From assembly GCA_029212615.1 (NCBI GenBank), contig JARGPJ010000005.1, positions 1 to 64,000 of the forward strand: a stretch of DNA of 64,000 nucleotides. The letters run 5' to 3'. Shown here one piece after another: positions 43,136 through 50,872 of this stretch. Each line of letters starts with the position of its first letter. The stretch's first letter is position 1. A program made the position numbers and the translations under genes. The notes below the pieces were generated by a model. The model had not been told where the DNA came from, searched no databases, and saw only the letters and a list, made by a program, of their open reading frames with translations. This stretch comes from Verrucomicrobiales bacterium (lineage in GTDB: Bacteria > Verrucomicrobiota > Verrucomicrobiia > Verrucomicrobiales > DEV007).

Positions 43136-44329
43136 TCACCCCTCCGCTGGAATCCCCAGAAGAAAGACAAGGGTGCAAATCGCTGCGAGAACAAGAAAAG
43201 CGAGAGCCTTCCCTTTAGCGGGAACCGCAAAAGCAACCATCGCGGCGACGAGGCACTGCAACGCATAAAAAAGAGCAAAAGCACGCGAAGCAAGAGCGAT
43301 AACGGAATTCACATCGACCACCCAGGTGAGCAACAAGGTCACGATAAAGATAATTCCGTAAGCGACCCGCTCGGAAATCCGGTTGTTTGAAATATCCCGA
43401 ATCAACCCACCTGCCCCGGCAGTATCGGCAACCGCTGCACTGAACTGACTTCCCAGGGCGGCAATCGTGAGCAGGAAAGGGAGAACAATTGCGACCTCTT
43501 TGGTGAGAACGAGAATCGCGGTCACGTCCGCCTCCATCTCGCGGGTGAAGAGCACTGTCGCGAGTCCGACAAAAACAAGATAGATCGCCGCAGAAATAAG
43601 CTGAGCCCGCCGCATCGTCGCTATTCGTTCTTCAGGAGAATGCTTCGTCCCGAGATATCGGGATGTCTCGAAGCCCTGCACCACGATCAGAAGTCCCAGA
43701 AGAACCCTGAGATCATGTCCATTAATGATCGAATCAACCTCCGGAAGCGCCCACTCTCCTCCGAAAGAAAGGCCCGCATTGTGAATCACCAGCGCGACGA
43801 GGAGAGCCCCTATCATTCCCAGATTCAGAGCCACCGCAAAACGCTCCACCTTTTCGAGCGAGTCCAGCCCCCGCCAAATACCAACTACCGCAATACCCGT
43901 AAGAAGAAGGGAAGTGACCACATTTGCATTGGCCCGGTTGTCCTCACCAAAGAAGTGCAGGGCAAATGCGGCAAGCAGCTCAAGGTAATAGACAACCGAA
44001 ATAAAATAGGCAAAAACAAGAACAACACGTGAGGCAAATGCGATTGTCTGAGTCAGCCCTTTGCGGTGCTCAACCGGTTCGAAATTCCGGATATTAAAAC
44101 GGATCGCCGAACCCACAAAAAAGGCGAGAACGAGAAGAAACCCCATCGCCGCGAACGCCCATTCCCCGACCAGTCCGCCAAGGAGTGGCGCACTGATAAG
44201 AAAACCACTCCCCATGATCGAGGCCAACGGGGTGACCGTCGCCTGCCATGACGAAGACTTCCTGAGACGGCGCGAGAAAGCGAGCCAGACAGCCAGCAGA
44301 ATCGCAACAAGAGGAATGAGATAATTCAT
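43136..44329 (-). CDS. APC-superfamily-like membrane transporter
   Basis: The 397-residue protein is almost wholly hydrophobic, with about eleven to twelve helices. It has an unwound-helix-like motif near the N-terminus (PLASIMGSGFLISAPLLGG, compare the small-residue GSGF loop of amino acid permeases) and later segments SRVVLVFAYFISVVYYLELLAAF and SQFSAAVADTAGAGGLIRD. This is the build of secondary transporters of the APC/NSS type rather than MFS. The substrate is unknown. Because it lies between an aldo/keto reductase gene (31 bases upstream) and a sulfatase gene, it may import a small product of polysaccharide breakdown. Classification to the APC superfamily rests on the helix pattern and the early glycine motif only. 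Confidence 0.6.
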   Translation of the reverse strand: MNYLIPLVAILLAVWLAFSRRLRKSSSWQATVTPLASIMGSGFLISAPLLGGLVGEWAFAAMGFLLVLAFFVGSAIRFNIRNFEPVEHRKGLTQTIAFASRVVLVFAYFISVVYYLELLAAFALHFFGEDNRANANVVTSLLLTGIAVVGIWRGLDSLEKVERFAVALNLGMIGALLVALVIHNAGLSFGGEWALPEVDSIINGHDLRVLLGLLIVVQGFETSRYLGTKHSPEERIATMRRAQLISAAIYLVFVGLATVLFTREMEADVTAILVLTKEVAIVLPFLLTIAALGSQFSAAVADTAGAGGLIRDISNNRISERVAYGIIFIVTLLLTWVVDVNSVIALASRAFALFYALQCLVAAMVAFAVPAKGKALAFLVLAAICTLVFLLGIPAEG

Positions 44330-44360
44330 TGACCGGGCAACAGCTCTCTAAAGAGCCTAC

Positions 44361-45350
44361 TCAATCAAAGATCGGGCAATACGTGTTGAAGGCCGCTTCA
44401 CAGAATTCAGCCGGATCATTAAAACGGCGGTCACGGTTCATCTGATCAATCGTGAGCATTTCAGCATCACTCAATTCGAAATCGTAGATATCGAGATTCT
44501 CCTTTAAATGGGCCACCGTCTGCGTCTTCGGAATCGCGGCAGTTCCACGTTGAACTGCCCAGCGAAGAGCAATCTGCCCAACAGATTTACCGTGCGCCGA
44601 GGCAATCTCGCTAATCACCGGATCATCGAAGAGGGATTCGTTCGCATCAGCCATGCTAAGCGGCACATAGGAACTCGCACCGAAAGGCGAAAAAGCTGTC
44701 ACCGCGATATCCGCTCCTTCGCAAAAGCGGTGTAAATTTTCCTGCGTAAGATAGGGGTGCATCTCCACCTGATTCACCGCTGGCTGAATCCGGGCATAGG
44801 ACTTGAGATCCCGCAGCATCGCGGTGCCGAGATTACAAACCCCAATCCTCTTCGTGAGCCCTGCATCCACCAATTCCTCCATCGCCTTCCAGGTCTCAGA
44901 GTAGGGCACCTCGATACATTTCATCGAAGGGTCTTTTGCCTCAGGGTCGAAAAACCACCCCGGCGGATAACGTTCTTCAAACGGAACATACGCGAGGGGG
45001 ATCGGGAAGTGAATGAGGTAGAGGTCGAGTTGCTCTACACCGAGATCGGCGAGAGATCTTTCGCAAGCGGCTCGAACGTGCTCCGGCTCGTGATAGGTGT
45101 TCCATAACTTTGAGGTAATCCAAAGCTCGTCGCGGGAACAAAGTCCCTGCTCAATCGCATTTTTGATCCCCTGCCCAACCGCCGGTTCATTGCCATAGTC
45201 ACAGGCACAGTCAAAATGACGGTATCCAACTTTCACCGCATCCGGGATCAAAGTTGGAAGCACTTCATCAGGAATTTTCCAGGTTCCAAGGCCAATCGCG
45301 GGGATCTGTCCACCATCGTAGGTGGCTAAGGTTTCAAAGGGTTTACTCAT
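44361..45350 (-). CDS. Aldo/keto reductase
   Basis: The 329-residue protein is a complete (beta/alpha)8 aldo/keto reductase with the catalytic tetrad Asp47 and Tyr52 (RHFDCACDYGNEP), Lys81 (WITSKLWN) and His114 (LIHFPIP). The cofactor region near the end has PKTQTVAHLKENLDI. The long loop with FEERYPPGWFFDPEAKDPSMKCIEVPYSETWKAMEELV resembles aldose/xylose reductases. It should reduce a sugar or aldehyde with NAD(P)H in the cytoplasm. It is the first of the thirteen minus-strand genes of the sulfatase locus and may act on the imported sugar. A divergent small exported protein is encoded upstream. Confidence 0.88.
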   Translation of the reverse strand: MSKPFETLATYDGGQIPAIGLGTWKIPDEVLPTLIPDAVKVGYRHFDCACDYGNEPAVGQGIKNAIEQGLCSRDELWITSKLWNTYHEPEHVRAACERSLADLGVEQLDLYLIHFPIPLAYVPFEERYPPGWFFDPEAKDPSMKCIEVPYSETWKAMEELVDAGLTKRIGVCNLGTAMLRDLKSYARIQPAVNQVEMHPYLTQENLHRFCEGADIAVTAFSPFGASSYVPLSMADANESLFDDPVISEIASAHGKSVGQIALRWAVQRGTAAIPKTQTVAHLKENLDIYDFELSDAEMLTIDQMNRDRRFNDPAEFCEAAFNTYCPIFD

Positions 45351-45420
45351 CTTCCCATAGCCATAGTGAAGCGCCGGCCATCAATCAAGTCACGCTTTCA
45401 CGAAGCGTATTTTCTGTCAG

Positions 45421-45450
45421 TTGACGATCTCGTTGATAGCACGCTACACT
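45421..45450 (+). promoter_or_regulatory. Sigma70-like promoter for the 45479 gene
   Basis: TTGACG (45421-45426) and TACACT (45445-45450) are 18 bases apart, a good match to the sigma70 pattern (-35 five of six). Transcription would start near 45457, giving a 22-base leader before the ATG at 45479. The GGAGG at 45454-45458 is too far from the ATG to act as a ribosome-binding site. Confidence 0.45.
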
Positions 45451-45478
45451 GCCGGAGGAAAAGCTTTCCACCCAGATC

Positions 45479-45775
45479 ATGAAATCCATTTTCTCAATCG
45501 CCCTTCTCGCCCTCACCCTTCCCACGCTCACTCTTGCCGGGATACCATCGCTCCTGGCGCCTCAAGCTGCGGCGATCGCCCAGAAAGATCTCGATGACCG
45601 GGGCCTTCAATCCGAGGTATTCATCGCAGACATGCGATATAAAAAGTCCTCCTTTGGCGAAAAAGCGCACTGGGAAGTCCTCTGGTCTGAAGGGTTCCCC
45701 GCGCAAACGGCGGGCCGGAATGAAATCGGCCTCAAAGTCTTCATGGACGGAAATTACACTCGCTCCGTCCGCTAG
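45479..45775 (+). CDS. Small exported protein, PepSY-like
   Basis: The 98-residue product has a clear signal peptide (MKSIFSIALLALTLPTLTLAG). The mature part of about 77 residues (SLLAPQAAAIAQKDLDDRGLQSEVFIADMRYK, then HWEVLWSEGF and GLKVFMDGNYTRSVR) has the helix followed by two strands with W-V-W and a G-Y end reminiscent of PepSY-type folds. The function is unknown. A good promoter lies directly upstream. The gene converges with the 45789-46502 gene, 13 bases apart, with a dyad spanning both stop codons. Confidence 0.55.
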   Translation: MKSIFSIALLALTLPTLTLAGIPSLLAPQAAAIAQKDLDDRGLQSEVFIADMRYKKSSFGEKAHWEVLWSEGFPAQTAGRNEIGLKVFMDGNYTRSVR

Positions 45776-45794
45776 GATACTCCGGCGTCTAGCG
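45770..45794. repeat. Inverted repeat spanning two convergent stop codons
   Basis: CGCTAG (45770-45775) and CTAGCG (45789-45794) are perfect complements separated by 13 bases. Each arm contains the TAG stop codon of one of the two convergent genes. It may form a small 3'-end hairpin in both transcripts. No T tract follows. Confidence 0.35.
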
Positions 45795-46502
45795 AACCAA
45801 TAGATCAATCGTATCCCGTGTCAATACGAGGAAGCGCTCGTGTAACTGACGACGCTCAACGGCGCTCAATACCCCGTCCCGCTTGTAGTAAAATTCAAAG
45901 CGCTCAAGTTGCTCCAGCTTATGCTTGAGTCGACCTTGCGTTCCCGGGGTGAGTTGTCCTGCTTCTCCTCCCCAGGCAAGTAATTCCCCCAGCCACACCT
46001 GGTAACCATTCACCACCGGGGTTCGGAGCCCGTCTGCCACTTCAAACAGGGTCAATGCGTTCTCTTTCAGCTCAGTGAGGAAGAAATGGAGGTTGTTCAT
46101 CACCTCTGTCGGAAAATTCTCGTCCCGAACCCTTTTTTGTGTCCAATCATGAGTCCGACTGAGAAGTTGGCGATGAATCGATAGAAGTTCACGCCCGTAT
46201 TCACCGTCAATACGATCCTCGACCATGGCACTCACGATGGCGTTGTAGTGAATCGAAAAGGCCTGTGCCAGGGGCTGATCAAGCCCTTCACCCCGCATCT
46301 CCCGCTCAAAAAGATAGAGCTGCTCCTGAATCGAGGAAAGCTCTCCCAACTGACGGGACCAGGAAGGGGAAAGTATCGGTAAATCTTTGACGAGGTCGTT
46401 CAGCGTGTTCTCATTCGTTCGGGAAATCTCTCCGAAATAATTGGCACGAAGGCTCCCGGCGATGAAGAGCAAGACAAGAACGAATACGAAGAACCTTATC
46501 AT
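45789..46502 (-). CDS. Exported protein of unknown function, helical
   Basis: I do not recognise this 237-residue protein. It starts with a signal peptide (MIRFFVFVLVLLFIAGSLRA), followed by a mostly helical mature part with few aromatic residues (LSSIQEQLYLFEREMRGEGL, LSIHRQLLSRTHDWTQKRV, LHFFLTELKENALTLFEVADGL, LKHKLEQLERFEFYYKRDG). A four-helix or coiled-coil bundle in the periplasm is plausible. It is transcribed alone from an AT-rich region that contains a dyad at 46536-46551. Confidence 0.55.
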   Translation of the reverse strand: MIRFFVFVLVLLFIAGSLRANYFGEISRTNENTLNDLVKDLPILSPSWSRQLGELSSIQEQLYLFEREMRGEGLDQPLAQAFSIHYNAIVSAMVEDRIDGEYGRELLSIHRQLLSRTHDWTQKRVRDENFPTEVMNNLHFFLTELKENALTLFEVADGLRTPVVNGYQVWLGELLAWGGEAGQLTPGTQGRLKHKLEQLERFEFYYKRDGVLSAVERRQLHERFLVLTRDTIDLLVR

Positions 46503-46535
46503 TTCTCCACATTGAGACTCATTTATTATAATTGC

Positions 46536-46551
46536 AATTACTTTTGTAATT
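46536..46551. repeat. AT-rich inverted repeat upstream of the 45789-46502 gene
   Basis: AATTAC (46536-46541) and GTAATT (46546-46551) are perfect complements around TTTT. The surrounding 46515-46600 is strikingly AT-rich and contains a minus-strand TATAAT at 46530-46525 ahead of the ATG at 46502. It may be an operator or just promoter DNA; no clear -35 box is found. Confidence 0.3.
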
Positions 46552-46640
46552 ACTTAAATTTTACTGGATGCTCTATAATCTAAATTATTTACTTATCCAA
46601 AAGTTCTCAACCACGCGGTAATGCAGGTAATGAGGCGCCT

Positions 46641-47513
46641 TTAACTCAGGAAATCGAGAATCGCAGATACGACTTCCCGGGGCTTTTCTTCAGGTGGGCA
46701 ATGCCCGCAATCCGGAAGCATCACGAGTGAGCTCTCCGGGATTTTCCCGGCCACGGCAATACAGCTCTTTGCTGATACAACGGCATCCTTCTCTCCGACG
46801 ATCACAAGGGTGGACTGCTGCACAGCTTCATAGCGAATTGATTCCGTCACGTCACCGCCAAAAGCTTTGGCGTAACCTGAACAGGCCTTTTTCAACCCCT
46901 CTATCAACATGGAGCGGCGATAAGTTTCAGAAACTTCCTTTGTCAAAACACCCTCCACATAAACGGATTTACCCGACAGCTCACGGTACTTTTCAGGATT
47001 CGACAGCAAGGCTCGAATCATAAAATAAGCAGTGGCGACTCCGATTCCGTTGCGCACATACCAGGGTGGACTCTCTGCGAACTCTGAAGGTGGACTGACT
47101 AAAATCACCTTTTTCACCCACTCCGGATACCGCGTCGCGAGCACTGCACTCACGGCAGACCCGTAGGAATGCCCTAACATAACCACCTCACTAATAGATT
47201 TGCCTTTCAGAATTTCAATGATGAGGTCCACCTGAGATTCGATTCGATAGTCCTTTGAGCGTCTCGGTCTTTCCGTGAGACCAAAACCATTCAAGTCGAT
47301 GGCGAGGAGGCGGTATCGCTGAGAAAGAGGCCCTAAGAGTTCACGGAAGGCATAAGAACTCGAAGCAAAACCATGGAGCATCACGATGACCGGCCCCGCC
47401 CCCTCATCGCGCACATAAACCGACTGTCCGTTCACCTCAACGAAGCAATCCGGTGGAACATCCCGGATCGCCTCTTCATAGGGAATGAGAGGTTCAAGCT
47501 TGATCAAACTCAT
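46641..47513 (-). CDS. Alpha/beta hydrolase
   Basis: The 290-residue protein has the alpha/beta hydrolase order: oxyanion region VIVMLHGFASSSYAF (HGFA), AIDLNGFGLTERP, nucleophile elbow GHSYGS (Ser116), acid in VGEKDAVV and histidine in PDCGHCPPEEKP. It resembles epoxide-hydrolase or haloalkane-type enzymes in layout, but the substrate is unknown. There is no signal peptide. Its ATG overlaps the stop codon of a 41-codon membrane peptide gene (ATGA), which itself overlaps the BrkB-like gene, forming a three-gene minus-strand unit. Confidence 0.8.
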   Translation of the reverse strand: MSLIKLEPLIPYEEAIRDVPPDCFVEVNGQSVYVRDEGAGPVIVMLHGFASSSYAFRELLGPLSQRYRLLAIDLNGFGLTERPRRSKDYRIESQVDLIIEILKGKSISEVVMLGHSYGSAVSAVLATRYPEWVKKVILVSPPSEFAESPPWYVRNGIGVATAYFMIRALLSNPEKYRELSGKSVYVEGVLTKEVSETYRRSMLIEGLKKACSGYAKAFGGDVTESIRYEAVQQSTLVIVGEKDAVVSAKSCIAVAGKIPESSLVMLPDCGHCPPEEKPREVVSAILDFLS

Positions 47514-47635
47514 TCGTCTACAAGGGGAATTCCAATGCCACGGGACATGAGGTTTGCCAAAAGCGGAAGCACTGCCACTATCAGCAAAATGAGCGACACA
47601 ATGTGAAGATAACGAATAAGGATATCAGTAATCAT
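47510..47635 (-). CDS. 41-residue membrane peptide between the BrkB-like and hydrolase genes
   Basis: A short frame begins with ATG at 47635 and ends with TGA at 47512-47510. It encodes MITDILIRYLHIVSLILL followed by IVAVLPLLANLMSRGIG and IPLVDE: a single hydrophobic helix with a charged tail. It overlaps the end of the BrkB-like gene by 11 bases and the start of the hydrolase gene by four (ATGA), the spacing of a coupled operon gene rather than a chance frame. Function unknown; small membrane partner proteins of enzymes are possible. Confidence 0.55.
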   Translation of the reverse strand: MITDILIRYLHIVSLILLIVAVLPLLANLMSRGIGIPLVDE

Positions 47636-48503
47636 TGGAGTGAGCGACGTCAGCAACCGAATCAGCAGCTGCGATCAGTTGATCCTTTTTCTGACCGCAC
47701 CGGAACTCCGCACAGATCGCGGCGCCAATGAAATATCCGCAAGCCATGTAATAAATCCAGACGAGAAAAACGACCACTGAACTCGCGACCCCATAAGCTG
47801 ACGAAATCACACTGTGGGTGATATAACTCTGAAAGAGCACCCTCCCCAGCATGAAAGCGATAAAGAGAAAGGCAGCCGCCGACGTCAAGGCGCGCTTTCT
47901 AAGTCGAAACGGAGTCACCACGCAAAGCAGGACGACCCCGCCGATCATCAGGATAAAAGCATTACCCATCCCGAGAAGCGTTTTTGTTCCAACCGGCCAC
48001 TCTCGAACAATGGGCGTCGCCAGGGAGGAAACCACAAAAACAAGACAAACTAACAAACCCACGCAAATCGCGAAAGAGAGCGCAATGCCACGCCCGATTA
48101 AGTTTTGCCTGAATCGACGACTCGCCGACTCAATTGCTTCACCGAACATCGCCCTCGTCCCCACGACCAGACGCATAAAAATCAGTGAGGCGGCCCAGAT
48201 CAAAACGCCACCGGAGAGGAGGTTCGACCACCATGGACCATCGGCGAGCAGTTTAACATGAACGATCGACACGAGAGTCTCCGCCGCATCCTGCGGGATC
48301 ATATCGGCAAGCCAGTTTACCGCAGACACTTTCGCCCGTTCCGGACCAAGAGCCTTGGAAGCGACAACGACGGCAAAAACCAGAAGCGGTGCCATTCCGA
48401 AAACAGCGTAGAAAGAAACCGCCGCCGCCTGCCCCGGCCCATCACGGTTCATCCAGCGCCGGATCGCCCTGACGAGAAATTTCAACGCTCTCATGACAGC
48501 CAT
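47625..48503 (-). CDS. YihY/BrkB family inner membrane protein
   Basis: The 292-residue protein has six hydrophobic segments and family landmarks: AAAVSFYAVFGMAPLLVFAVVVAS near the N-terminus, LLSGGVLIWAASLIFMRLVVG, FAICVGLLVCLVFVVSSLATPIV, and the end SAYGVASSVVVFLVWIYYMACGYFIGAAICAEF. YihY/BrkB proteins were once annotated as ribonuclease BN; a transport or envelope role is more likely. The downstream gene is a 41-codon membrane peptide overlapping by 11 bases, then an alpha/beta hydrolase. Confidence 0.85.
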   Translation of the reverse strand: MAVMRALKFLVRAIRRWMNRDGPGQAAAVSFYAVFGMAPLLVFAVVVASKALGPERAKVSAVNWLADMIPQDAAETLVSIVHVKLLADGPWWSNLLSGGVLIWAASLIFMRLVVGTRAMFGEAIESASRRFRQNLIGRGIALSFAICVGLLVCLVFVVSSLATPIVREWPVGTKTLLGMGNAFILMIGGVVLLCVVTPFRLRKRALTSAAAFLFIAFMLGRVLFQSYITHSVISSAYGVASSVVVFLVWIYYMACGYFIGAAICAEFRCGQKKDQLIAAADSVADVAHSNDY

Positions 48504-48666
48504 CTATGACGTCACTTTAGCGCTTCGTAAATCGAAATCGAAAACAGTTTCAGGAACTCAGCCGCAAAGCCGGCTTCAACCATAGTTTTGACCGGATTGA
48601 ATTTAAATTCACCGCTTGAGACGCCGCTACCACATCAACCCTCGGGATGGCAGAGAGTTAGCACGT

Positions 48667-49008
48667 CTAGGAAACAACATCTGCGGGACCGGCAGCTTGA
48701 TCGATCATTGATTCGATCACAGATCGCGATTGCATCCCGCGCGCACCGACAATTGCCTCGCCGTGCTTAAACACAATCAATGTCGGAACCGATGTAATCT
48801 TATATCGCTGCGCGATCTCCTGAGCGGCATCGATATCCACTTTCGCAACCAGAGCGACACCATCCTTCGCTTCCGCTATCTGTTCGATAACCGGACTCAA
48901 CATCTTGCAGGGACCACACCATGAAGCGTGGAAATCGACAAGAACGGGAATCTCCGAAGAAGCGAGAGTTTCATCAAAGTTTTCAGTGGTTAATTCAACG
49001 GGTTTCAT
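48667..49008 (-). CDS. trxA: Thioredoxin
   Basis: The 113-residue protein is a standard thioredoxin: LVDFHASWCGPCKMLSPVI with the redox pair W-C-G-P-C at about residues 30-34, KVDIDAAQEIAQRYKITSVPTLIVFKHG with the conserved cis-proline, and a short acidic tail. It reduces disulfides in cytoplasmic proteins using thioredoxin reductase encoded elsewhere. It is monocistronic, divergent to treZ. The 163 bases after it, before the BrkB-like gene, hold nothing I can identify. Confidence 0.92.
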   Translation of the reverse strand: MKPVELTTENFDETLASSEIPVLVDFHASWCGPCKMLSPVIEQIAEAKDGVALVAKVDIDAAQEIAQRYKITSVPTLIVFKHGEAIVGARGMQSRSVIESMIDQAAGPADVVS

Positions 49009-49120
49009 GATTCTGGGGCTATTACTTTTCTATCTGACAACTTCGCCCACTATTCCTTACAGATAGAAAAAGGGAACTCTCGCTTTCCCTTTCGTTCTAC
49101 CCGGGGAATATCTCATCGTC

Positions 49121-50872
49121 ATGCCTTCCACTCCCTCCCTTTTCCGCCCGTGCCAGCCTCAATGCAGAGGAAATGAAATCGAATGGCTGGTCTGGGCGCC
49201 ACGTGCCGGTTCGGTGACGTTGATTCTTGATTCGAAGTCAGGCGAACGGAGGCTTCCTATGACTCCGTTAGAGGACGGATTCCATACGGTTTCCTCACAG
49301 GGAGTCGAACCGGGACAACGATATGGCTATTCACTCGACGGCGGTCCGACCCGCCCCGATCCGGCGACCCTCTCGCAACCGGATGGCGTCCACCACCTCT
49401 CTTCACTCTTCTTTCCCGGAAGCTATCCGTGGCAATCCTCGTGCCCGTCGATAGAAGCCAACGAGCTGGTGCTCTATGAAATGCACATCGGCACCTTCAC
49501 CCCCTCGGGCACCTTCGATGCCGCGAGAAAAAGACTGCCTGATTTGGTCGAGCTTGGCATCAACGCCATCGAGATTCTCCCCGTGGCGCAGTTCCCCGGT
49601 GAACGCAACTGGGGCTACGACGGGGTTCATCCCATGGCGACACAGCACAGCTACGGAGGCCCGGCTTCTTTTCAGAGATTCATCGATGAAGCACACCGTC
49701 TTGGAATCGCGGTCATTCTTGATGTCGTTTTCAACCACCTCGGTCCGGAGGGCAACTACCTGAGCGAATTCGCTCCCTATTTCACTGAGCGCCACCCCAC
49801 GCCGTGGGGACCGGGATTCAATTTTGATGACGATGACTCCCAGCCTCTACGCGACTGGTTTCTGGAATGCACCTGGCAATGGATCCATGACTTTCGCCTC
49901 GACGGGCTGCGCCTCGACGCAGTGCACGCCATGATTGATGAATCGGAGACACACATCCTGACAGACATCAAACAAGTTGCAGACAAAGCGGCCGAAGCGC
50001 GTGAAGGCAAAGCAATCATCATCGCGGAGAGCCTACTCAACGACCCCGTAATGATCACGCCGGTCAGTGAAGGCGGCCTCGGTCTCGACCTGGAATGGAA
50101 TGAGGATTTCCATCACGCGGTGAGTGCCTGGATGACAGGAGAGACCCATGGGAAATACACCGATTTTGAGGGAATCCAAACCATCTTGAAAGTCATGCAA
50201 AACAACTTTCACCTCACCGGCCAGCACTCGGATTACTATGGAAAACCCTGGGGGAAACCGGCAGATCATGTCCCGGCGGACAGGTTTGTCGTCTCCCTGC
50301 AAAATCACGATCACATTGGGAACCGCGCCCATGGAGATCGCATCGCGTCACTGGTAAGCCGTCAGCAACTCATCCTCGGCGCCTGCCTCACCATTCTCGG
50401 CCCTTTCGTCCCCATGCTCTTCATGGGAGAAGAATATGGCGAGACCAACCCCTTCGTCTTCTTCTGTTCCTTCAGCGACTCCAATGTCATCCGCGGTGTC
50501 CGTCGCGGTCGAAAGAGCGACTATGGCCTGACAGGCACTGTTCCCGACCCTCAGGCACCTGAAACCTACACGAAGAGCATCCTCTCATGGAACTGGATGG
50601 ACGATCATCGAAGCACCCTTCGAAAACACTATCAGGACCTTATCGCCTTGAGAAAGTCGCTCCCGGGATGGGTCGACGGCAAGCACCGGGGCGATACATC
50701 ACTGATCGGGGAGAAGGGAAAAGAAATGCTGCAGATCCAGCGTGGCAGCACTTCCTGCTACTTCAATTTAAGTTCTACGACCCAGGATATAGCGGATGGG
50801 GAAATTATCTGGCGATCAGGGAAAGAGGAAGGCCCTCTGTCCCCCTTTGAAACGATCCTATTCCGCCGGTAG
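49121..50872 (+). CDS. treZ: Malto-oligosyltrehalose trehalohydrolase
   Basis: The 583-residue protein has an N-terminal carbohydrate-binding sandwich (WLVWAPRAGSVTLILDSKSG), the linker YEMHIGTFTPSGTF typical of TreZ, and a GH13 barrel. The nucleophile aspartate lies in GLRLDAVHA (about Asp267), the acid/base glutamate in IIIAESLLND, and the third carboxylate in LQNHDHIGN; LFMGEEYGETNPF follows. The enzyme releases trehalose from malto-oligosyltrehalose. Its partner synthase treY and a glgX gene, which usually stand beside it, are not in the window, so it is solitary here. Length is normal. Its 3' end overlaps the convergent dehydrogenase gene by 15 bases. Confidence 0.88.
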   Translation: MPSTPSLFRPCQPQCRGNEIEWLVWAPRAGSVTLILDSKSGERRLPMTPLEDGFHTVSSQGVEPGQRYGYSLDGGPTRPDPATLSQPDGVHHLSSLFFPGSYPWQSSCPSIEANELVLYEMHIGTFTPSGTFDAARKRLPDLVELGINAIEILPVAQFPGERNWGYDGVHPMATQHSYGGPASFQRFIDEAHRLGIAVILDVVFNHLGPEGNYLSEFAPYFTERHPTPWGPGFNFDDDDSQPLRDWFLECTWQWIHDFRLDGLRLDAVHAMIDESETHILTDIKQVADKAAEAREGKAIIIAESLLNDPVMITPVSEGGLGLDLEWNEDFHHAVSAWMTGETHGKYTDFEGIQTILKVMQNNFHLTGQHSDYYGKPWGKPADHVPADRFVVSLQNHDHIGNRAHGDRIASLVSRQQLILGACLTILGPFVPMLFMGEEYGETNPFVFFCSFSDSNVIRGVRRGRKSDYGLTGTVPDPQAPETYTKSILSWNWMDDHRSTLRKHYQDLIALRKSLPGWVDGKHRGDTSLIGEKGKEMLQIQRGSTSCYFNLSSTTQDIADGEIIWRSGKEEGPLSPFETILFRR

